Assembly: GCF_002019705.1 (NCBI RefSeq)
Contig: NZ_KV917377.1
Coordinates: forward strand, 1,734,565 to 1,798,564
Source of the DNA: Shouchella patagoniensis
GTDB taxonomy: Bacteria; Bacillota; Bacilli; Bacillales; Bacillaceae_D
DNA: 64,000 nt
Direction: 5' to 3'
Shown: one piece after another, positions 9,007-18,511 of the stretch
Position numbering within the stretch: position 1 is the stretch's first letter
Layout of the letters: each line of letters opens with the position of its first letter
Position numbers and translations under genes: made by a program
The notes under the pieces: model-generated
Database searches by the model: none
Seen by the model: only the letters and a program-made list of their open reading frames with translations
What the model was told of the DNA's origin: nothing

Positions 9007-9805
9007 ATTGAGGCTCCTCTTTCTGTTTCCCGTTGTACTTTCTATAGGTTGCTCTAGAAATAACAATGCTTATTTCATATAAGATGAGCATCGGGAATGT
9101 GACCAACAAATGTGACATTAACTCTGGTGGCGTGATAATACCCGCAATAACAAGCAAAACAAAGTACGCGTATTTGCGAATTTTGTTTAGAAATGCTGGA
9201 GTTACAACACCTAGTCTTGTTAAGAACATAACAACAACCGGTAACTGAAATAAAAAACCAAATGGTATAGTAAGTTGAAATAAAAACGAAAAATACTCAT
9301 TTATACCATACATCTCGCTAATTTGAAGCCTACTGGCCATATCGCTCATAAAAGACATCACAAAAGGAATTAAAATGAAATAAGAAAAAGCAATTCCTAT
9401 AAGAAAAAGAGAAAAAGAGATAGGTATATAAGCAAGAGTTGCCTTCTGTTCTTCTTCCTTTAAACCTGGCGATATAAAAGCCCATAGCTGATACAAGATA
9501 ACTGGAATAATGATAATCAACGCCATAATAATAGAGAAGTTCACATAGATTCGCAACGGATCCGTCAATCGGAATGCATGAAACGGCATGTCTGCTGCTT
9601 GTGGCGCTTCTTGTAAATAAGAAATAACAGGTACGGCCAGGAAAAAACCGCCAATAAGTGCCGCAATAAAAAAGGCGAGGACTACAAAAATCCTGCGCCT
9701 TAATTCTTCAGCATGGTCCATAACGGACATATCCTGCATTGGGACCCGCTGTTTGTTACGCTTTTTCTTTTTGGACGTTTGTTGACTTGTTTTCATCATC
9801 GTCAT
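9005..9805 (-). CDS. tatC: Twin-arginine translocase subunit TatC (TatCy-like)
   Basis: The receptor subunit of the Tat system, which exports folded proteins with RR signal peptides. The 266-residue protein has six predicted membrane segments, the N-terminal [12 protein letters not shown], the periplasmic LTDPL motif and [15 protein letters not shown]. The start at 9805 overlaps tatA by 50 bases. The basic leader (residues 3-22) is longer than usual, and ATG codons at residues 23 to 29 are possible alternatives. Gene order rex-tatA-tatC matches B. subtilis tatAy-tatCy. Confidence 0.95.
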   Translation of the reverse strand: MTMMKTSQQTSKKKKRNKQRVPMQDMSVMDHAEELRRRIFVVLAFFIAALIGGFFLAVPVISYLQEAPQAADMPFHAFRLTDPLRIYVNFSIIMALIIIIPVILYQLWAFISPGLKEEEQKATLAYIPISFSLFLIGIAFSYFILIPFVMSFMSDMASRLQISEMYGINEYFSFLFQLTIPFGFLFQLPVVVMFLTRLGVVTPAFLNKIRKYAYFVLLVIAGIITPPELMSHLLVTFPMLILYEISIVISRATYRKYNGKQKEEPQ

Positions 9806-9941
9806 CCGCTAATCCTTTTGTCGCATTTTTAAACTCACGTAATGTAGTTCCTGCTGCTTTACCTAGCTCTGGTAATTTCTTTGGTCCAAATATAAGCAAT
9901 GCTACTGCTGAAATAATAACGATACTTCCTGCCGATAACAT
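9756..9941 (-). CDS. tatA: Twin-arginine translocase subunit TatA (TatAy-like)
   Basis: A 61-residue pore-forming subunit: one N-terminal membrane helix (residues 3-18), the conserved [10 protein letters not shown] hinge, an amphipathic helix [18 protein letters not shown] and an acidic-basic tail. AGGAGGC precedes the ATG. It forms the translocation oligomer with TatC encoded next, in one operon, 15 bases behind rex. Confidence 0.96.
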   Translation of the reverse strand: MLSAGSIVIISAVALLIFGPKKLPELGKAAGTTLREFKNATKGLADDDDENKSTNVQKEKA

Positions 9942-9955
9942 GTTTATGCCTCCTT

Positions 9956-10588
9956 TTAAAGTGGATAATGCTTTAAGAAATAAACAAGTGCTTGCAATTC
10001 AATTGCAAGGTCAATGTGGTGAACACGTATATGTTCCGGAACAGATAACCGAACTGGAGTAAAATTAAGTATACCGCTAATCCCAGCCTCGACAAGCTTG
10101 TCTGCACTTTTTTGTGCTTGAGAAGCAGGTACTGTTAAGACAGCAATAGAAGCGTCTAATCCAAGTGATTCAAGCTCATCCCAATTATAAATTGGCACTT
10201 CCCCTACTTGTGTGCCTATTTTCTCTTGATCCACATCAAAGGCATGAGTAATAACGGTATTGTTATTCTTCGAGAAATTATATTGCAACAAGGCCGTCCC
10301 TAAATTTCCGACCCCAACAAGAATAACATTTGTCCGTTCATCTTGATCAAGCGTCTCTCTAAAAAAAGAAAGTAGATATTGTACATTGTACCCGTATCCC
10401 TTTTTTCCTAAAGCACCAAAGTAAGAAAAATCCCGACGAATTGTAGCAGAATCAACCTTTACTGCTTGGCTAAGTTCTGTCGAGGAAACGCGTTGTTTAC
10501 CTGATGCATGTAAGTTTTCCAAAAACCGATAATAAAGCGGCAAGCGTTTTGCTGTTGCTTGAGGAATCTTCAGTTGTTCTGATTTCAT
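9956..10588 (-). CDS. rex: Redox-sensing transcriptional repressor Rex
   Basis: A homodimeric repressor that leaves DNA when NADH/NAD+ rises and so controls fermentative and anaerobic genes. The 210-residue protein has an N-terminal winged helix (residues about 1-80, with [22 protein letters not shown] as recognition region) and a Rossmann domain with GVGNLG at 92-97. I start at ATG 10588 ([10 protein letters not shown]), preceded by AAGGGGCGG; a frame from 10627 lacks this. No obvious Rex operator (TTGTGAA-type palindrome) is seen in its own upstream region. It heads the rex-tatA-tatC group. Confidence 0.96.
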   Translation of the reverse strand: MKSEQLKIPQATAKRLPLYYRFLENLHASGKQRVSSTELSQAVKVDSATIRRDFSYFGALGKKGYGYNVQYLLSFFRETLDQDERTNVILVGVGNLGTALLQYNFSKNNNTVITHAFDVDQEKIGTQVGEVPIYNWDELESLGLDASIAVLTVPASQAQKSADKLVEAGISGILNFTPVRLSVPEHIRVHHIDLAIELQALVYFLKHYPL

Positions 10589-10756
10589 GTCCGCCCCTTT
10601 CTGAGCATCAAGCCACCGACGCAGCATGATTCACCTCTATTGTACACCATTTTCGTTAAAATGAAAGAGCTGTCATACAATCCCAGCTTGTTGTTTTTCT
10701 CTTAGTTGATGTACACTGGCTTTAGAACCTAATTACTCCTGTGAGGATTGACTTTT

Positions 10757-12691
10757 ATGATTGTACTACAATGTGTAAATGTATCAAAAGCATTTGGGGC
10801 TGAGCCTATTCTTGAAAACGTCAAATTAGAAGTTCAGTCAAAAGATCGTGTCGCTTTAGTGGGTCGAAATGGTGCAGGTAAATCAACGTTACTTAAAATC
10901 ATTGTCGGCGATATGAGCCATGATTCTGGCGACATCGTCATCCCTAAACAAACAACTACTGGTTATTTAGCACAACATACTGGACTTGAATCAAGCCGTT
11001 CGATCTGGGATGAAATGTTAACCGTTTTTGAACCACTTAAAAAAATGGAGAAAACACTACGTCAAACAGAATTGCGCATGGCCGACTCTAGCATAATGAA
11101 AGATAGTGATTATCAAAAAATATTGGACGAGTATGACCAGCTTCAAGTCGCATTTAAAGACCAAGGGGGCTACCAATATGAAGCAGATATTCGTAGTGTG
11201 CTTGCAGGCTTGCACTTTCAGCAATTTGATTACAGCACTCCCATTGCAGCATTATCTGGTGGTCAAAAAACTCGTTTAGCATTAGCGAAACTACTCCTTT
11301 CTAAACCAGAATTACTTGTTCTTGATGAACCAACCAACCACCTTGATATGGAGACGCTGACATGGCTCGAACAATACTTATCAGGTTATCCGGGAGCCAT
11401 TTTAATTGTATCTCATGATCGTTACTTTTTGGATAAGCTTTCGACAAAAGTAGTTGAGCTCTCACGAAATCGAACAACCTCATATAGTGGTAACTATAGT
11501 TATTACCTTGACGAAAAAGCAAAACGATATGAACAAGACTTAAAACTTTTTGAAAAACAACAAGGTGAAATTGCTAAATTAGAAACATTTATTGCTAAAA
11601 ATATCGTCCGTGCCTCCACAACGAAAAGAGCGCAGAGTCGAAGAAAACAACTCGAAAAAATGGACAAATTAAATCGCCCTGATGCAGGTGAAAAATCAGC
11701 AATGTTTTCTTTTTCCATAAAAAAACAAACGGGTCATGATGTTTTAACAGTGAATAATCTCGAGGTCGGGTACAATGAATTTTCTGTGTTTAAAGGCTTG
11801 TCTATTGCACTAAATAGAGGTGAATCAGTTGGCCTAATTGGTGAAAATGGAGCTGGTAAATCAACTTTACTAAAAGCTTTAACAAAACAACTTACGCCTA
11901 AACATGGGGAGATTCACTACGGAAGTAATGTTGTTATTGGTTACTATGATCAAGAACAAGCTAAACTAACAAGTAACAAAACCGTCCTGAATGAAGTTTG
12001 GGATGAATTTCCTTCAACAACAGAAAAGGATATTCGTGGAGTACTTGGCCAATTCTTGTTTAGTGGAGACGATGTATTAAAAACCGTCTCATCTCTAAGT
12101 GGAGGCGAAAAAGCAAGGGTTGCCTTATCTAAACTAATGATGCAGCAGGCAAACGTATTGATCCTAGATGAACCAACAAACCATTTAGACCTTGATGCAA
12201 AAGAAGTTCTTGAATCAGCACTAATCGACTATCCAGGAACGATCCTTTTTGTTTCTCATGACCGTTATTTTATTGATCGTATCGCTTCCCGTATCATCGA
12301 AATTGAAGCTGGTACAACAACAACCTATTTAGGTGACTACAGCTACTTTATTGAGAAAAAACGCGAAACAGCTGAACGTGAGTCTCTTCAAAATGAAGCA
12401 TCCTCTGAAACAAAGAATCAAATGTTATCTGAGTTCGACTCAACTGATAAACGAACATTCCAACAAGATAAGGAAGCCAAGCGGCTTGGTCGTCAAAGAG
12501 AGAGACGTATCACATCAATTGAAACTGAAATGGAGCAGATTGAAGCTAAGATTAATCAACTTGAGGAACAACTTACTCAACCTGACATCTATTCCGATCA
12601 CGAGAAAGCTCATTTGATTCAAGTTGATATTCAGACGAAAAACAATGCGCTTGATACATTAATGGAAGAATGGGAAGAACTTCATTCATAA
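10757..12691 (+). CDS. ydiF: ABC-F family ATPase (YdiF-like)
   Basis: A cytosolic protein of 644 residues with two ABC domains and no membrane part, the ABC-F architecture of translation factors such as EttA and Uup. Each half has Walker A (GRNGAGKST and GENGAGKST), signature (LSGGQKTRLALA and LSGGEKARVALS) and Walker B (LDEPTNHLD, twice). The linker between them is basic and helical, and the C-terminus is a coiled coil rich in Glu, Gln and Lys (about residues 540-640). ATG at 10757 is preferred over TTG 10748, which would overlap the Shine-Dalgarno GTGAGG. Divergent from rex as in B. subtilis. Confidence 0.93.
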   Translation: MIVLQCVNVSKAFGAEPILENVKLEVQSKDRVALVGRNGAGKSTLLKIIVGDMSHDSGDIVIPKQTTTGYLAQHTGLESSRSIWDEMLTVFEPLKKMEKTLRQTELRMADSSIMKDSDYQKILDEYDQLQVAFKDQGGYQYEADIRSVLAGLHFQQFDYSTPIAALSGGQKTRLALAKLLLSKPELLVLDEPTNHLDMETLTWLEQYLSGYPGAILIVSHDRYFLDKLSTKVVELSRNRTTSYSGNYSYYLDEKAKRYEQDLKLFEKQQGEIAKLETFIAKNIVRASTTKRAQSRRKQLEKMDKLNRPDAGEKSAMFSFSIKKQTGHDVLTVNNLEVGYNEFSVFKGLSIALNRGESVGLIGENGAGKSTLLKALTKQLTPKHGEIHYGSNVVIGYYDQEQAKLTSNKTVLNEVWDEFPSTTEKDIRGVLGQFLFSGDDVLKTVSSLSGGEKARVALSKLMMQQANVLILDEPTNHLDLDAKEVLESALIDYPGTILFVSHDRYFIDRIASRIIEIEAGTTTTYLGDYSYFIEKKRETAERESLQNEASSETKNQMLSEFDSTDKRTFQQDKEAKRLGRQRERRITSIETEMEQIEAKINQLEEQLTQPDIYSDHEKAHLIQVDIQTKNNALDTLMEEWEELHS

Positions 12692-12696
12692 TAAAA

Positions 12697-12726
12697 AGAC
12701 CTCGTTTGCTCTTGCAAACGAGGTCT
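12697..12726. terminator. Terminator between ydiF and tsaD
   Basis: AGACCTCGTTTGC and GCAAACGAGGTCT form a perfect stem with a TCTT loop. The T run is on the minus strand, so it mainly serves the thiL-tsaD operon; it may also stop ydiF. Confidence 0.8.
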
Positions 12727-12731
12727 ACCAT

Positions 12732-13742
12732 TTAGTTAAACGAATTTAAAGTCATACCTGGTCGGCCGTTCATCGCCAGATTACCCCTGTGTCCATATGT
12801 CCACATACTATGTGCACATGCCCCAATCATCGCCGCGTTATCTGTGCATAAATGCATTGGCGGAATGAGTAATTCAATATTTTTTTCTTCAAAAGCTACT
12901 GATAAAGCATCCCGAAGCCCTTTGTTAGCTGCTACGCCACCTGCGAGAATGACCTGTTTGACCCCAAACTTTTCTTGAGCACGAACTGTTTTTCCCGTTA
13001 ATACTTCTACAACGCTGTTTTGAAAACCACGGGCCAATGCTGCTAGATTCGTTTCTTCTCCACGTTGATTGTCATTATTTAATCGATTTAGCACGGCAGA
13101 CTTCAATCCACTAAAACTAAAGTCAAAACTGTCTTTTTCTAACCATGATCTTGGTAATTCAATGTCGTCCTCAGTTGAATTCGCAAGTTTTTCAACATTT
13201 GGCCCACCAGGATACGGAAGCCCCATAGCTCTAGCTGCTTTATCATAAGCTTCTCCAACTGCATCATCCCGAGTTTGACCAATTACCTCAAATTGTCCAT
13301 CTTTTTTCATTAAAACCAACTCTGTATGGCCACCTGAAGCGACAAGAGCCAATAATGGAAACTTTAATGGAGACACTAGCTGATTTGCGTAAATATGACC
13401 TGCTATATGGTGGACGCCTATAATAGGTAGCTCATGAGCAAACGCAATTGCTTTCGCTGCATGTATCCCAACCAAAAGTGCACCGACTAAACCAGGACCT
13501 TCCGTTACAGCAATAGCAGTTAGATCAGAATACACTACTTGAGCGGTTTCCATCGCCTCTTCAATTACAACAGTCATTGTTTCTACATGATGCCTAGACG
13601 CAATTTCTGGTACAACTCCTCCAAATCGAGCATGGCTCTCCATCTGAGTTGCAACTATGTTTGATAAGATGGTATTACCGTCTTTAATAATTGCCGCAGA
13701 AGTTTCATCACAGCTTGTCTCAATAGCTAGTATTATTGTCAT
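12732..13742 (-). CDS. tsaD: tRNA N6-threonylcarbamoyladenosine synthase subunit TsaD
   Basis: The catalytic subunit that transfers the threonylcarbamoyl group to A37 of ANN-decoding tRNAs, working with TsaB and TsaE. The 336-residue ASKHA-fold protein has metal ligands in HHIAGH (H112, H116), the N-terminal IETSCDETS phosphate loop, GGHTEL and the C-terminal CTDNAAMIG. It overlaps rimI by about 20 bases. Its partners tsaB and tsaE are in the same operon. Confidence 0.97.
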   Translation of the reverse strand: MTIILAIETSCDETSAAIIKDGNTILSNIVATQMESHARFGGVVPEIASRHHVETMTVVIEEAMETAQVVYSDLTAIAVTEGPGLVGALLVGIHAAKAIAFAHELPIIGVHHIAGHIYANQLVSPLKFPLLALVASGGHTELVLMKKDGQFEVIGQTRDDAVGEAYDKAARAMGLPYPGGPNVEKLANSTEDDIELPRSWLEKDSFDFSFSGLKSAVLNRLNNDNQRGEETNLAALARGFQNSVVEVLTGKTVRAQEKFGVKQVILAGGVAANKGLRDALSVAFEEKNIELLIPPMHLCTDNAAMIGACAHSMWTYGHRGNLAMNGRPGMTLNSFN

Positions 13743-14208
13743 CTAATTTCACCCACATTACCCATGCGTCCTCCTGGTTATCCGCGTAATAATTTTTCCG
13801 AACCCCTGCCTGAACAAATCCCAGTTTTTTATAAAGCGATTGGGCAGGTAGATTTGAAGCCCTAACTTCCAACGACAACGTAATAACATGATGTCCTTTT
13901 AACCATTCCATTACATAACGTAATAGAAGTTCTCCATAAGAATGCCCGCGTTTTTCAGTAAGGATCGCTATATTTGTTATTTGTGCTTCATCCATCACTT
14001 TCCAAATCCCACAGTAACCAATAATGGTTTCCCCATTAACAAGGACGAAATAATAAGCGAATTTATTTTGTGTTAATTCAGCTTCAAACGCCTGCCTCGT
14101 CCAAGGAGTAGAGAAAGCGTCCTTCTCCACCATCAGAACTGCATCAATGTCTTTTTCATTCATATGACGTATTTTGACACTAACGTTCGTTCCCTCTCTC
14201 TTGAGCAT
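13720..14208 (-). CDS. rimI: Ribosomal protein alanine N-acetyltransferase RimI
   Basis: A 162-residue GNAT-fold acetyltransferase, in E. coli specific for the N-terminus of ribosomal protein S18. The acetyl-CoA loop is [15 protein letters not shown], followed by [20 protein letters not shown], the hallmark of the family. ATG 14208 follows GGAGGTG by ten bases. The start overlaps the end of tsaB. A GTG overlapping the tsaB stop as TAGTG is out of frame and was rejected. Confidence 0.9.
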   Translation of the reverse strand: MLKREGTNVSVKIRHMNEKDIDAVLMVEKDAFSTPWTRQAFEAELTQNKFAYYFVLVNGETIIGYCGIWKVMDEAQITNIAILTEKRGHSYGELLLRYVMEWLKGHHVITLSLEVRASNLPAQSLYKKLGFVQAGVRKNYYADNQEDAWVMWVKLDDNNTSY

Positions 14209-14890
14209 CACGCCAATTCACCTCCGCCTCTGCTAAACGAAGGTATTCTGGCGCAAACGAATGAAGGTTTTTTACCGGTTCTTTTCTACTAGCCAACACA
14301 CATAATTCTCCTGGGCGAACATTTGCAAGTAATTGTTCCGCTACAATCAATCGCTCGCCAAGAACGTTTTCTATCATCGTTTGATATTGACCAACGTCTT
14401 CCCCAATAAAAAGGAATGAACCCTCTACATTTTCCAGTTCGTTAAGCCATTCATCCAAAGGGACATGTTTATCAGGCAAGACTTCTTTAAGCTCTCCATC
14501 AATGTATTGATAAGCACCAGTAAATACTGTTTGTCTCCTAGCATCAATTAGTGGTACGACCGTACCAGGAAAGTACTTCCCTGCTTGAGCCATCAATTCA
14601 AGGGTTGATATAGAAACAAGAGGAATATTCAAAGACCACGCAAGCGTTTTGGCAGTTGTTACGGCCATCCTAACCCCTGTGTACGAACCCGGCCCGTGGG
14701 CAACGGCAATTCGGTCAAGTTCTTTCGGCTTTAGACCTACTTCTTCTAATAATACTTCAACAGCAGGCATTAATCGAAGAGCATGATTTTTTTTCAATAA
14801 AGTCATGTACTCACCTAATACTGCATCTTCATTGCTAACGGCTATGCCTAATCGATAGGAAGATGTATCCAGTGCTAATATATTCGCCAT
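14180..14890 (-). CDS. tsaB: tRNA threonylcarbamoyladenosine biosynthesis protein TsaB
   Basis: The 236-residue ASKHA-fold partner that forms a heterodimer with TsaD but lacks its metal-binding HxxxH motif. Family features are the N-terminal LALDTSSYRLGIAV, GPGSYTGVR (residues 66-74) and STLELMAQA. The gene shares a base with the end of tsaE, so the genes are tightly coupled. Confidence 0.95.
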   Translation of the reverse strand: MANILALDTSSYRLGIAVSNEDAVLGEYMTLLKKNHALRLMPAVEVLLEEVGLKPKELDRIAVAHGPGSYTGVRMAVTTAKTLAWSLNIPLVSISTLELMAQAGKYFPGTVVPLIDARRQTVFTGAYQYIDGELKEVLPDKHVPLDEWLNELENVEGSFLFIGEDVGQYQTMIENVLGERLIVAEQLLANVRPGELCVLASRKEPVKNLHSFAPEYLRLAEAEVNWRDAQERGNER

Positions 14891-15342
14891 TATTTCAACT
14901 CCCTCAAACGTTCCCCCTGTTTGTTGCCAATCGCTTTAATTGAGATTTGTCTAAAATGATCGTCGATTTTTTTAATGGAGCAAACGAACCTTTCTTTAGG
15001 CAATAAATCCTCTATTAAGTGCGCCCATTCAATAACTGTAATGCCGTTACCATAAAAATACTCTTCTAACCCTAAATCATCTGCTTGGCCCTCAGCCCGA
15101 TAAACATCCATATGGTACAAGGGTGTTGTTCCTTCATATTCTTTTATAATTGTATAGGTAGGACTTGTCACCATTGCTTTTATGTTTAATGCCTTGGCGA
15201 TGCCTTTCGCGAAGTGAGTTTTTCCAGCTCCAAGATCCCCTTCGAGAGTAACACAGTCACCCTTTTTTAATATCTTACCAAATTGACATGCTAGGTGCAT
15301 TGTCTCTTCTACTGATTGACTCTGCATCGTCAAATTCTCCAT
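14890..15342 (-). CDS. tsaE: tRNA t6A biosynthesis ATPase TsaE
   Basis: A small P-loop ATPase of 150 residues that recycles the TsaBD complex. Walker A is GDLGAGKTHFAKG (residues about 35-47), then TSPTYTIIKEYEG and the HMDVYR motif. GGGTGA just upstream of ATG 15342 is the likely Shine-Dalgarno and overlaps the thiL stop. It is second in the thiL-tsaE-tsaB-rimI-tsaD operon. Confidence 0.95.
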   Translation of the reverse strand: MENLTMQSQSVEETMHLACQFGKILKKGDCVTLEGDLGAGKTHFAKGIAKALNIKAMVTSPTYTIIKEYEGTTPLYHMDVYRAEGQADDLGLEEYFYGNGITVIEWAHLIEDLLPKERFVCSIKKIDDHFRQISIKAIGNKQGERLRELK

Positions 15343-15346
15343 TTAA

Positions 15347-16339
15347 TCACCCGCGTTTAAAATGATTGTAACCGCTCATTTCGATTTTTGACTCTCCATC
15401 TGGAAAGGTTAAAAATACAGCTGGTTCCCCTTGTCTAACGGTACCCACTTGAAACAACTCACGTCCGATTTCCTTTGCAGCGCTCTTGGCAGCATGAAAC
15501 TCATCCGCAGCAATCGTTCCAACTAACTGAAAATCTTCCCCGCCATTTAAACTCCATTCTACTCTTTTTTGCTTTGAAACAGAAAGGATTTGAGGAGAAA
15601 TAGAAAAGATTTGTGCTTCATTAAGCACAAGTTGAACACCACTCGCTTGTGCAATTTCCATGCTCTCGCTTGAAAGCCCATCACTAATATCGTTTAAAGC
15701 TATACGTTTCTCTAATTTCGCTAATTGTTTACTTATTTCAACTTGCGGTTCTGGTTGTTGGTGCATCTTAATAAATGTTGCTTCTAATTCAGAAAAAGCA
15801 CCATCTTTTGTGCGTTCATTAAGCAATTCAAATCCTGCTGCAGAACCACCAAGAGGGCCGGTAACAAAAACGATGTCTCCTACTTGAGCATTGCTTCTTA
15901 CCAAAGACTTATTTTTAGCCACGCTTCCTATAGCAGTAATTGTGATCACAAGTGTATTAGGTATAGAAACCGTGTCTCCACCTATTAAGTCCATCTTCAA
16001 ATGATTAGCCAGACTTGACATTCCTCTATATAACTCCCCTAATTCATCTTCTGTCCAGTCTGTAGGCACAGCGAGGGTCACTAAATAAAAAAGCGGGGTC
16101 GCCCCCATTGCTGCCAAGTCACTTACATTAATGGCTAACACTTTTCGTCCTATTTGAAAAGGAGTCAACGTATCCTTGCGAAAATGAACCCCTTCCACCA
16201 TTGTATCTACACAAACAACTTCATCTTGTGTTGGATCACTCGCGTAGACGGCAGCATCATCTCCGATACCAATCTTCGTTCTTGATTGATACACCTGCTT
16301 AGGCACTATGCTTCGAATAAAAGAAAACTCATCATTCAC
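15347..16339 (-). CDS. thiL: Thiamine-monophosphate kinase ThiL
   Basis: It phosphorylates thiamine monophosphate to the active cofactor. The 330-residue AIR-synthase-fold protein shows GIGDDAAVY, the VDTMVEGVHF, INVSDLAAMGATP and GGDTV motifs near the N-terminus and ALNDISDGLSSE in the middle. GTG 16339 (VNDEFSFI) follows AAAGGAG by nine bases. A frame from 16432 would run into the tRNA gene and is rejected. Only about 35 bases separate the start from the tRNA terminator, so the promoter must lie upstream, at or before the tRNA gene. Confidence 0.95.
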   Translation of the reverse strand: MNDEFSFIRSIVPKQVYQSRTKIGIGDDAAVYASDPTQDEVVCVDTMVEGVHFRKDTLTPFQIGRKVLAINVSDLAAMGATPLFYLVTLAVPTDWTEDELGELYRGMSSLANHLKMDLIGGDTVSIPNTLVITITAIGSVAKNKSLVRSNAQVGDIVFVTGPLGGSAAGFELLNERTKDGAFSELEATFIKMHQQPEPQVEISKQLAKLEKRIALNDISDGLSSESMEIAQASGVQLVLNEAQIFSISPQILSVSKQKRVEWSLNGGEDFQLVGTIAADEFHAAKSAAKEIGRELFQVGTVRQGEPAVFLTFPDGESKIEMSGYNHFKRG

Positions 16340-16371
16340 AAAAGGTAACTCCTTTCTAGAAACCTGAATCC

Positions 16372-16403
16372 AACAAAAAAACCGAGACTCTGTCTCGGTT
16401 TTA
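16372..16403 (-). terminator. Terminator between tRNA-fMet and thiL
   Basis: On the minus strand AACCGAGAC pairs with GTCTCGGTT, followed by a T run. It ends or attenuates transcription after the tRNA; thiL may depend on readthrough. Confidence 0.75.
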
Positions 16404-16408
16404 CGGTA

Positions 16409-16493
<85 letters not shown>

Positions 16494-16596
16494 AATCAAG
16501 TGTTTCGTTTCTATTGCTTGCTATGAGAAAGACTGTTTCTTTCTCTTCTCGTTCTTCGAGGATGTTTTTTCGTCGAAACAATTCGCTCTCGCTCAT

Positions 16597-16621
16597 TGCT
16601 CCACCCCGCGACGCTATAAAT
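16597..16621. repeat. 25-bp direct repeat, copy 2 (tRNA-fMet 5' fragment)
   Basis: Identical to 16469-16493 and 128 bases upstream of it in the transcription direction. On the minus strand the fragment runs from the leader into GGGGTGGAGCA and then changes to an unrelated sequence of G/A-rich repeats, so this looks like a truncated tandem duplicate of the tRNA region. Confidence 0.85.
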
Positions 16622-16738
16622 TAAGTTTTCATCAACGCTTTAATTGCTTTTAAACAGTGTCCCCGTCGACATCAATAAATATACCATATACATTTTGAAG
16701 TTGCAAGCATTATTACAAAAAAAATGTAAACAAACATG

Positions 16739-16767
16739 TTGATTTCTTATTCAAATGAGAGTATAGT
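16739..16767 (+). promoter_or_regulatory. Sigma-A promoter of the 47-residue peptide gene
   Basis: TTGATT (16739-16744) and TATAGT (16762-16767) are 17 bases apart. The start codon at 16817 is 50 bases downstream with AAAGGAGA before it. Confidence 0.7.
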
Positions 16768-16816
16768 AATTTTCAAGCATCATTTTTGACAGTTTTATGA
16801 CAAAGGAGACCTTTCT

Positions 16817-16960
16817 ATGAAACGCGCATTACGTATGCTCGTTCTTACACCTGTTGCTCTTATTCTATCGGTATTGCTTCTACCCGCTTTTCTTGCGGCT
16901 GACTTGCCTTTATTCTCTCAGTTTATAGAGTCTATTATTATTGGAAACCAAAAATCTTGA
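16817..16960 (+). CDS. Small hydrophobic peptide, 47 aa
   Basis: A free-standing small gene with its own promoter, Shine-Dalgarno (AAAGGAGA, seven bases from ATG) and terminator. The product begins MKRALRMLVLTPVALILSV, a basic end followed by a 20-residue hydrophobic segment with LLLPAFLAA, then a short polar tail ending in GNQKS. It could be a single-pass membrane peptide or a secreted peptide after AxA cleavage. I do not recognise it. The complete transcription unit argues strongly that it is a real gene. Confidence 0.65.
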   Translation: MKRALRMLVLTPVALILSVLLLPAFLAADLPLFSQFIESIIIGNQKS

Positions 16961-16963
16961 TAT

Positions 16964-17000
16964 AAAAAGAACAATGGATTAATCCATTGTTCTTTTTATT
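16964..17000. terminator. Bidirectional terminator
   Basis: AAAAAGAACAATGGA and TCCATTGTTCTTTTT are perfect complements around TTAA, with T runs on both strands. It serves the 47-residue peptide gene and the convergent trans-sulfuration gene. Confidence 0.9.
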
Positions 17001-17003
17001 ACT

Positions 17004-18146
17004 CTATTCGTTTGCTTCATTTATTGCTTGTTTAAAATCCGCCACAATATCTCTGACGTCTTCAATCCCTACAGAAATTCGTACATGTTGTTTTCTTATC
17101 CCCAATCTTTGTCGCATCTCTTCGGGCACAGTACGATGCGATGTATGGAGTGGGTACGAAACGGACGTTTCTACCCCAGCAAGAGTCGGTGCGATTTTCA
17201 CAAAGGTAAATGAAGCAAAGAAACGTTCAATGCTTACTTTTTCGTCCAGTTCAATACTCATCATTGCGCCATTGCCTTTTTCAGATACAAACTTTGGATA
17301 ATATACTTGTTTAATACCCTTGTATCCGTCTAAAGCTAAAGCTAATTCCGCAGCATTTGCACTTTGCCGGTCCATTCGCAATGCAAGAGTCTTCAGTCCT
17401 CTGCATGCAAGCCATGCTTCAAATGGACTCAAATTACACCCCATCGTAATAACACGTGCTTTCGCCTTAAGTAACAGTTCACTCTTCCCGACAATCACAC
17501 CCGCCGTTACATCGCTATGTCCCCCTATATATTTTGTGGCACTATGAACAACTAAATCTGCACCAAGAAGAACCGGCTTCAATAAATATGGGGTTGCAAA
17601 CGTATTATCCACAATACTGATTATGCGATTTTGTTTTGCTTTATCCATAATATGCTGCAAGTTTTCTACTCGTACAAGGGGATTTGTAATGGATTCACAG
17701 AAGATCAGCTTTGTTTTCGACGTTATTGCTTCCTCCCACACATCGTTAGGGTGGACAAACGTTACATCAATCCCAAAAACGCGAAGTTCTTGCTCAAGGA
17801 GCGAATACGTTCCACCATAAACATCCATTACTGCAATTAAATGATCTCCCACTTTACATACAGAAAGAATTGCACATAAGATCGCAGACATTCCAGATGA
17901 TGTTGCAACACCATCTTCCGCTTGCTCAAGTAACGCTACTCCTTTCCCTAAATCATCAGTATTTGGATTACCATAACGGGAATATAAATACTCTTTTTCT
18001 CCAGTAAAATATTGTTCCATATCAGCAAGACTTTCAAAGACAAAGGCAGACGTCTGATAAATAGGCCTTGCTTTACTTCTATTCATTCCATTTTCTTTAT
18101 TTGTGAAATGAACAGAATCTGTATTAAAGTATGTTTTTCTCTCCAT
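17004..18146 (-). CDS. Trans-sulfuration family PLP enzyme (cystathionine synthase/lyase-like)
   Basis: A 380-residue PLP-dependent enzyme of the Cys/Met metabolism family. The PLP lysine is in SATKYIGGHSD, the phosphate-binding region is YLYSRYGNPN, and D in SIVDNTFATPYLLKP contacts the ring. VRISVGIED at the C-terminus binds the substrate carboxylate. The exact reaction (cystathionine gamma-synthase, gamma-lyase or methionine gamma-lyase) cannot be set from sequence. It follows crcB by about 14 bases with AGGAGAGG before the ATG, so it may be in the crcB operon, an odd partner. No S-box is seen upstream. Confidence 0.85.
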   Translation of the reverse strand: MERKTYFNTDSVHFTNKENGMNRSKARPIYQTSAFVFESLADMEQYFTGEKEYLYSRYGNPNTDDLGKGVALLEQAEDGVATSSGMSAILCAILSVCKVGDHLIAVMDVYGGTYSLLEQELRVFGIDVTFVHPNDVWEEAITSKTKLIFCESITNPLVRVENLQHIMDKAKQNRIISIVDNTFATPYLLKPVLLGADLVVHSATKYIGGHSDVTAGVIVGKSELLLKAKARVITMGCNLSPFEAWLACRGLKTLALRMDRQSANAAELALALDGYKGIKQVYYPKFVSEKGNGAMMSIELDEKVSIERFFASFTFVKIAPTLAGVETSVSYPLHTSHRTVPEEMRQRLGIRKQHVRISVGIEDVRDIVADFKQAINEANE

Positions 18147-18160
18147 TTAATAAACCTCTC

Positions 18161-18511
18161 CTATAAAAAAAATAAAATAACCAAGCTAAATCCAAGCAAC
18201 GAACCAACAATTGATACTGCAATATACGCAGTTGCCTTTCGCCACTCTTTTGCTCGAAAGAACTCATAGGCTTCAAGACTAAATGTAGAAAAAGTGGTAA
18301 ATCCCCCCAAAAGGCTTACAGTAAATAATTCAAGTTTAACTGTTAAGGAAAGACCTAGAGCCACGCCTAACAATGTACTCCCCACTATATTAATCATAGC
18401 AATAGTAGTAATTAGAACAGAAATCTTTTTTTCCTTTATCCATTCGCCTAATGAATAGCGTATACATGCTCCAATTGCCCCACCTAAAGAAACTAGGAAT
18501 AGTTCAACCAT
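18161..18511 (-). CDS. crcB1: Fluoride ion channel CrcB (Fluc), copy 1
   Basis: One subunit of a fluoride exporter with four membrane helices. It contains the GGAIGACIRYSLGEW, GSTLLG and GFTTFSTFSLE motifs of the Fluc family; the last carries the fluoride-path phenylalanines. ATG 18511 overlaps the neighbouring crcB stop by eight bases; MYVSMVELF from 18523 is an alternative start. The pair of linked crcB genes suggests a heterodimer. No fluoride riboswitch is visible upstream. Confidence 0.92.
   Translation of the reverse strand: MVELFLVSLGGAIGACIRYSLGEWIKEKKISVLITTIAMINIVGSTLLGVALGLSLTVKLELFTVSLLGGFTTFSTFSLEAYEFFRAKEWRKATAYIAVSIVGSLLGFSLVILFFL

Noticed and set aside
10589-10756. Rex operator between rex and ydiF
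   Set aside because: No TTGTGAAW4TTCACAA-like palindrome is present.
14178-14182. GTG of rimI overlapping the tsaB stop as TAGTG
   Set aside because: It is out of frame with RimI; ATG 14208 has GGAGGTG at the right distance.
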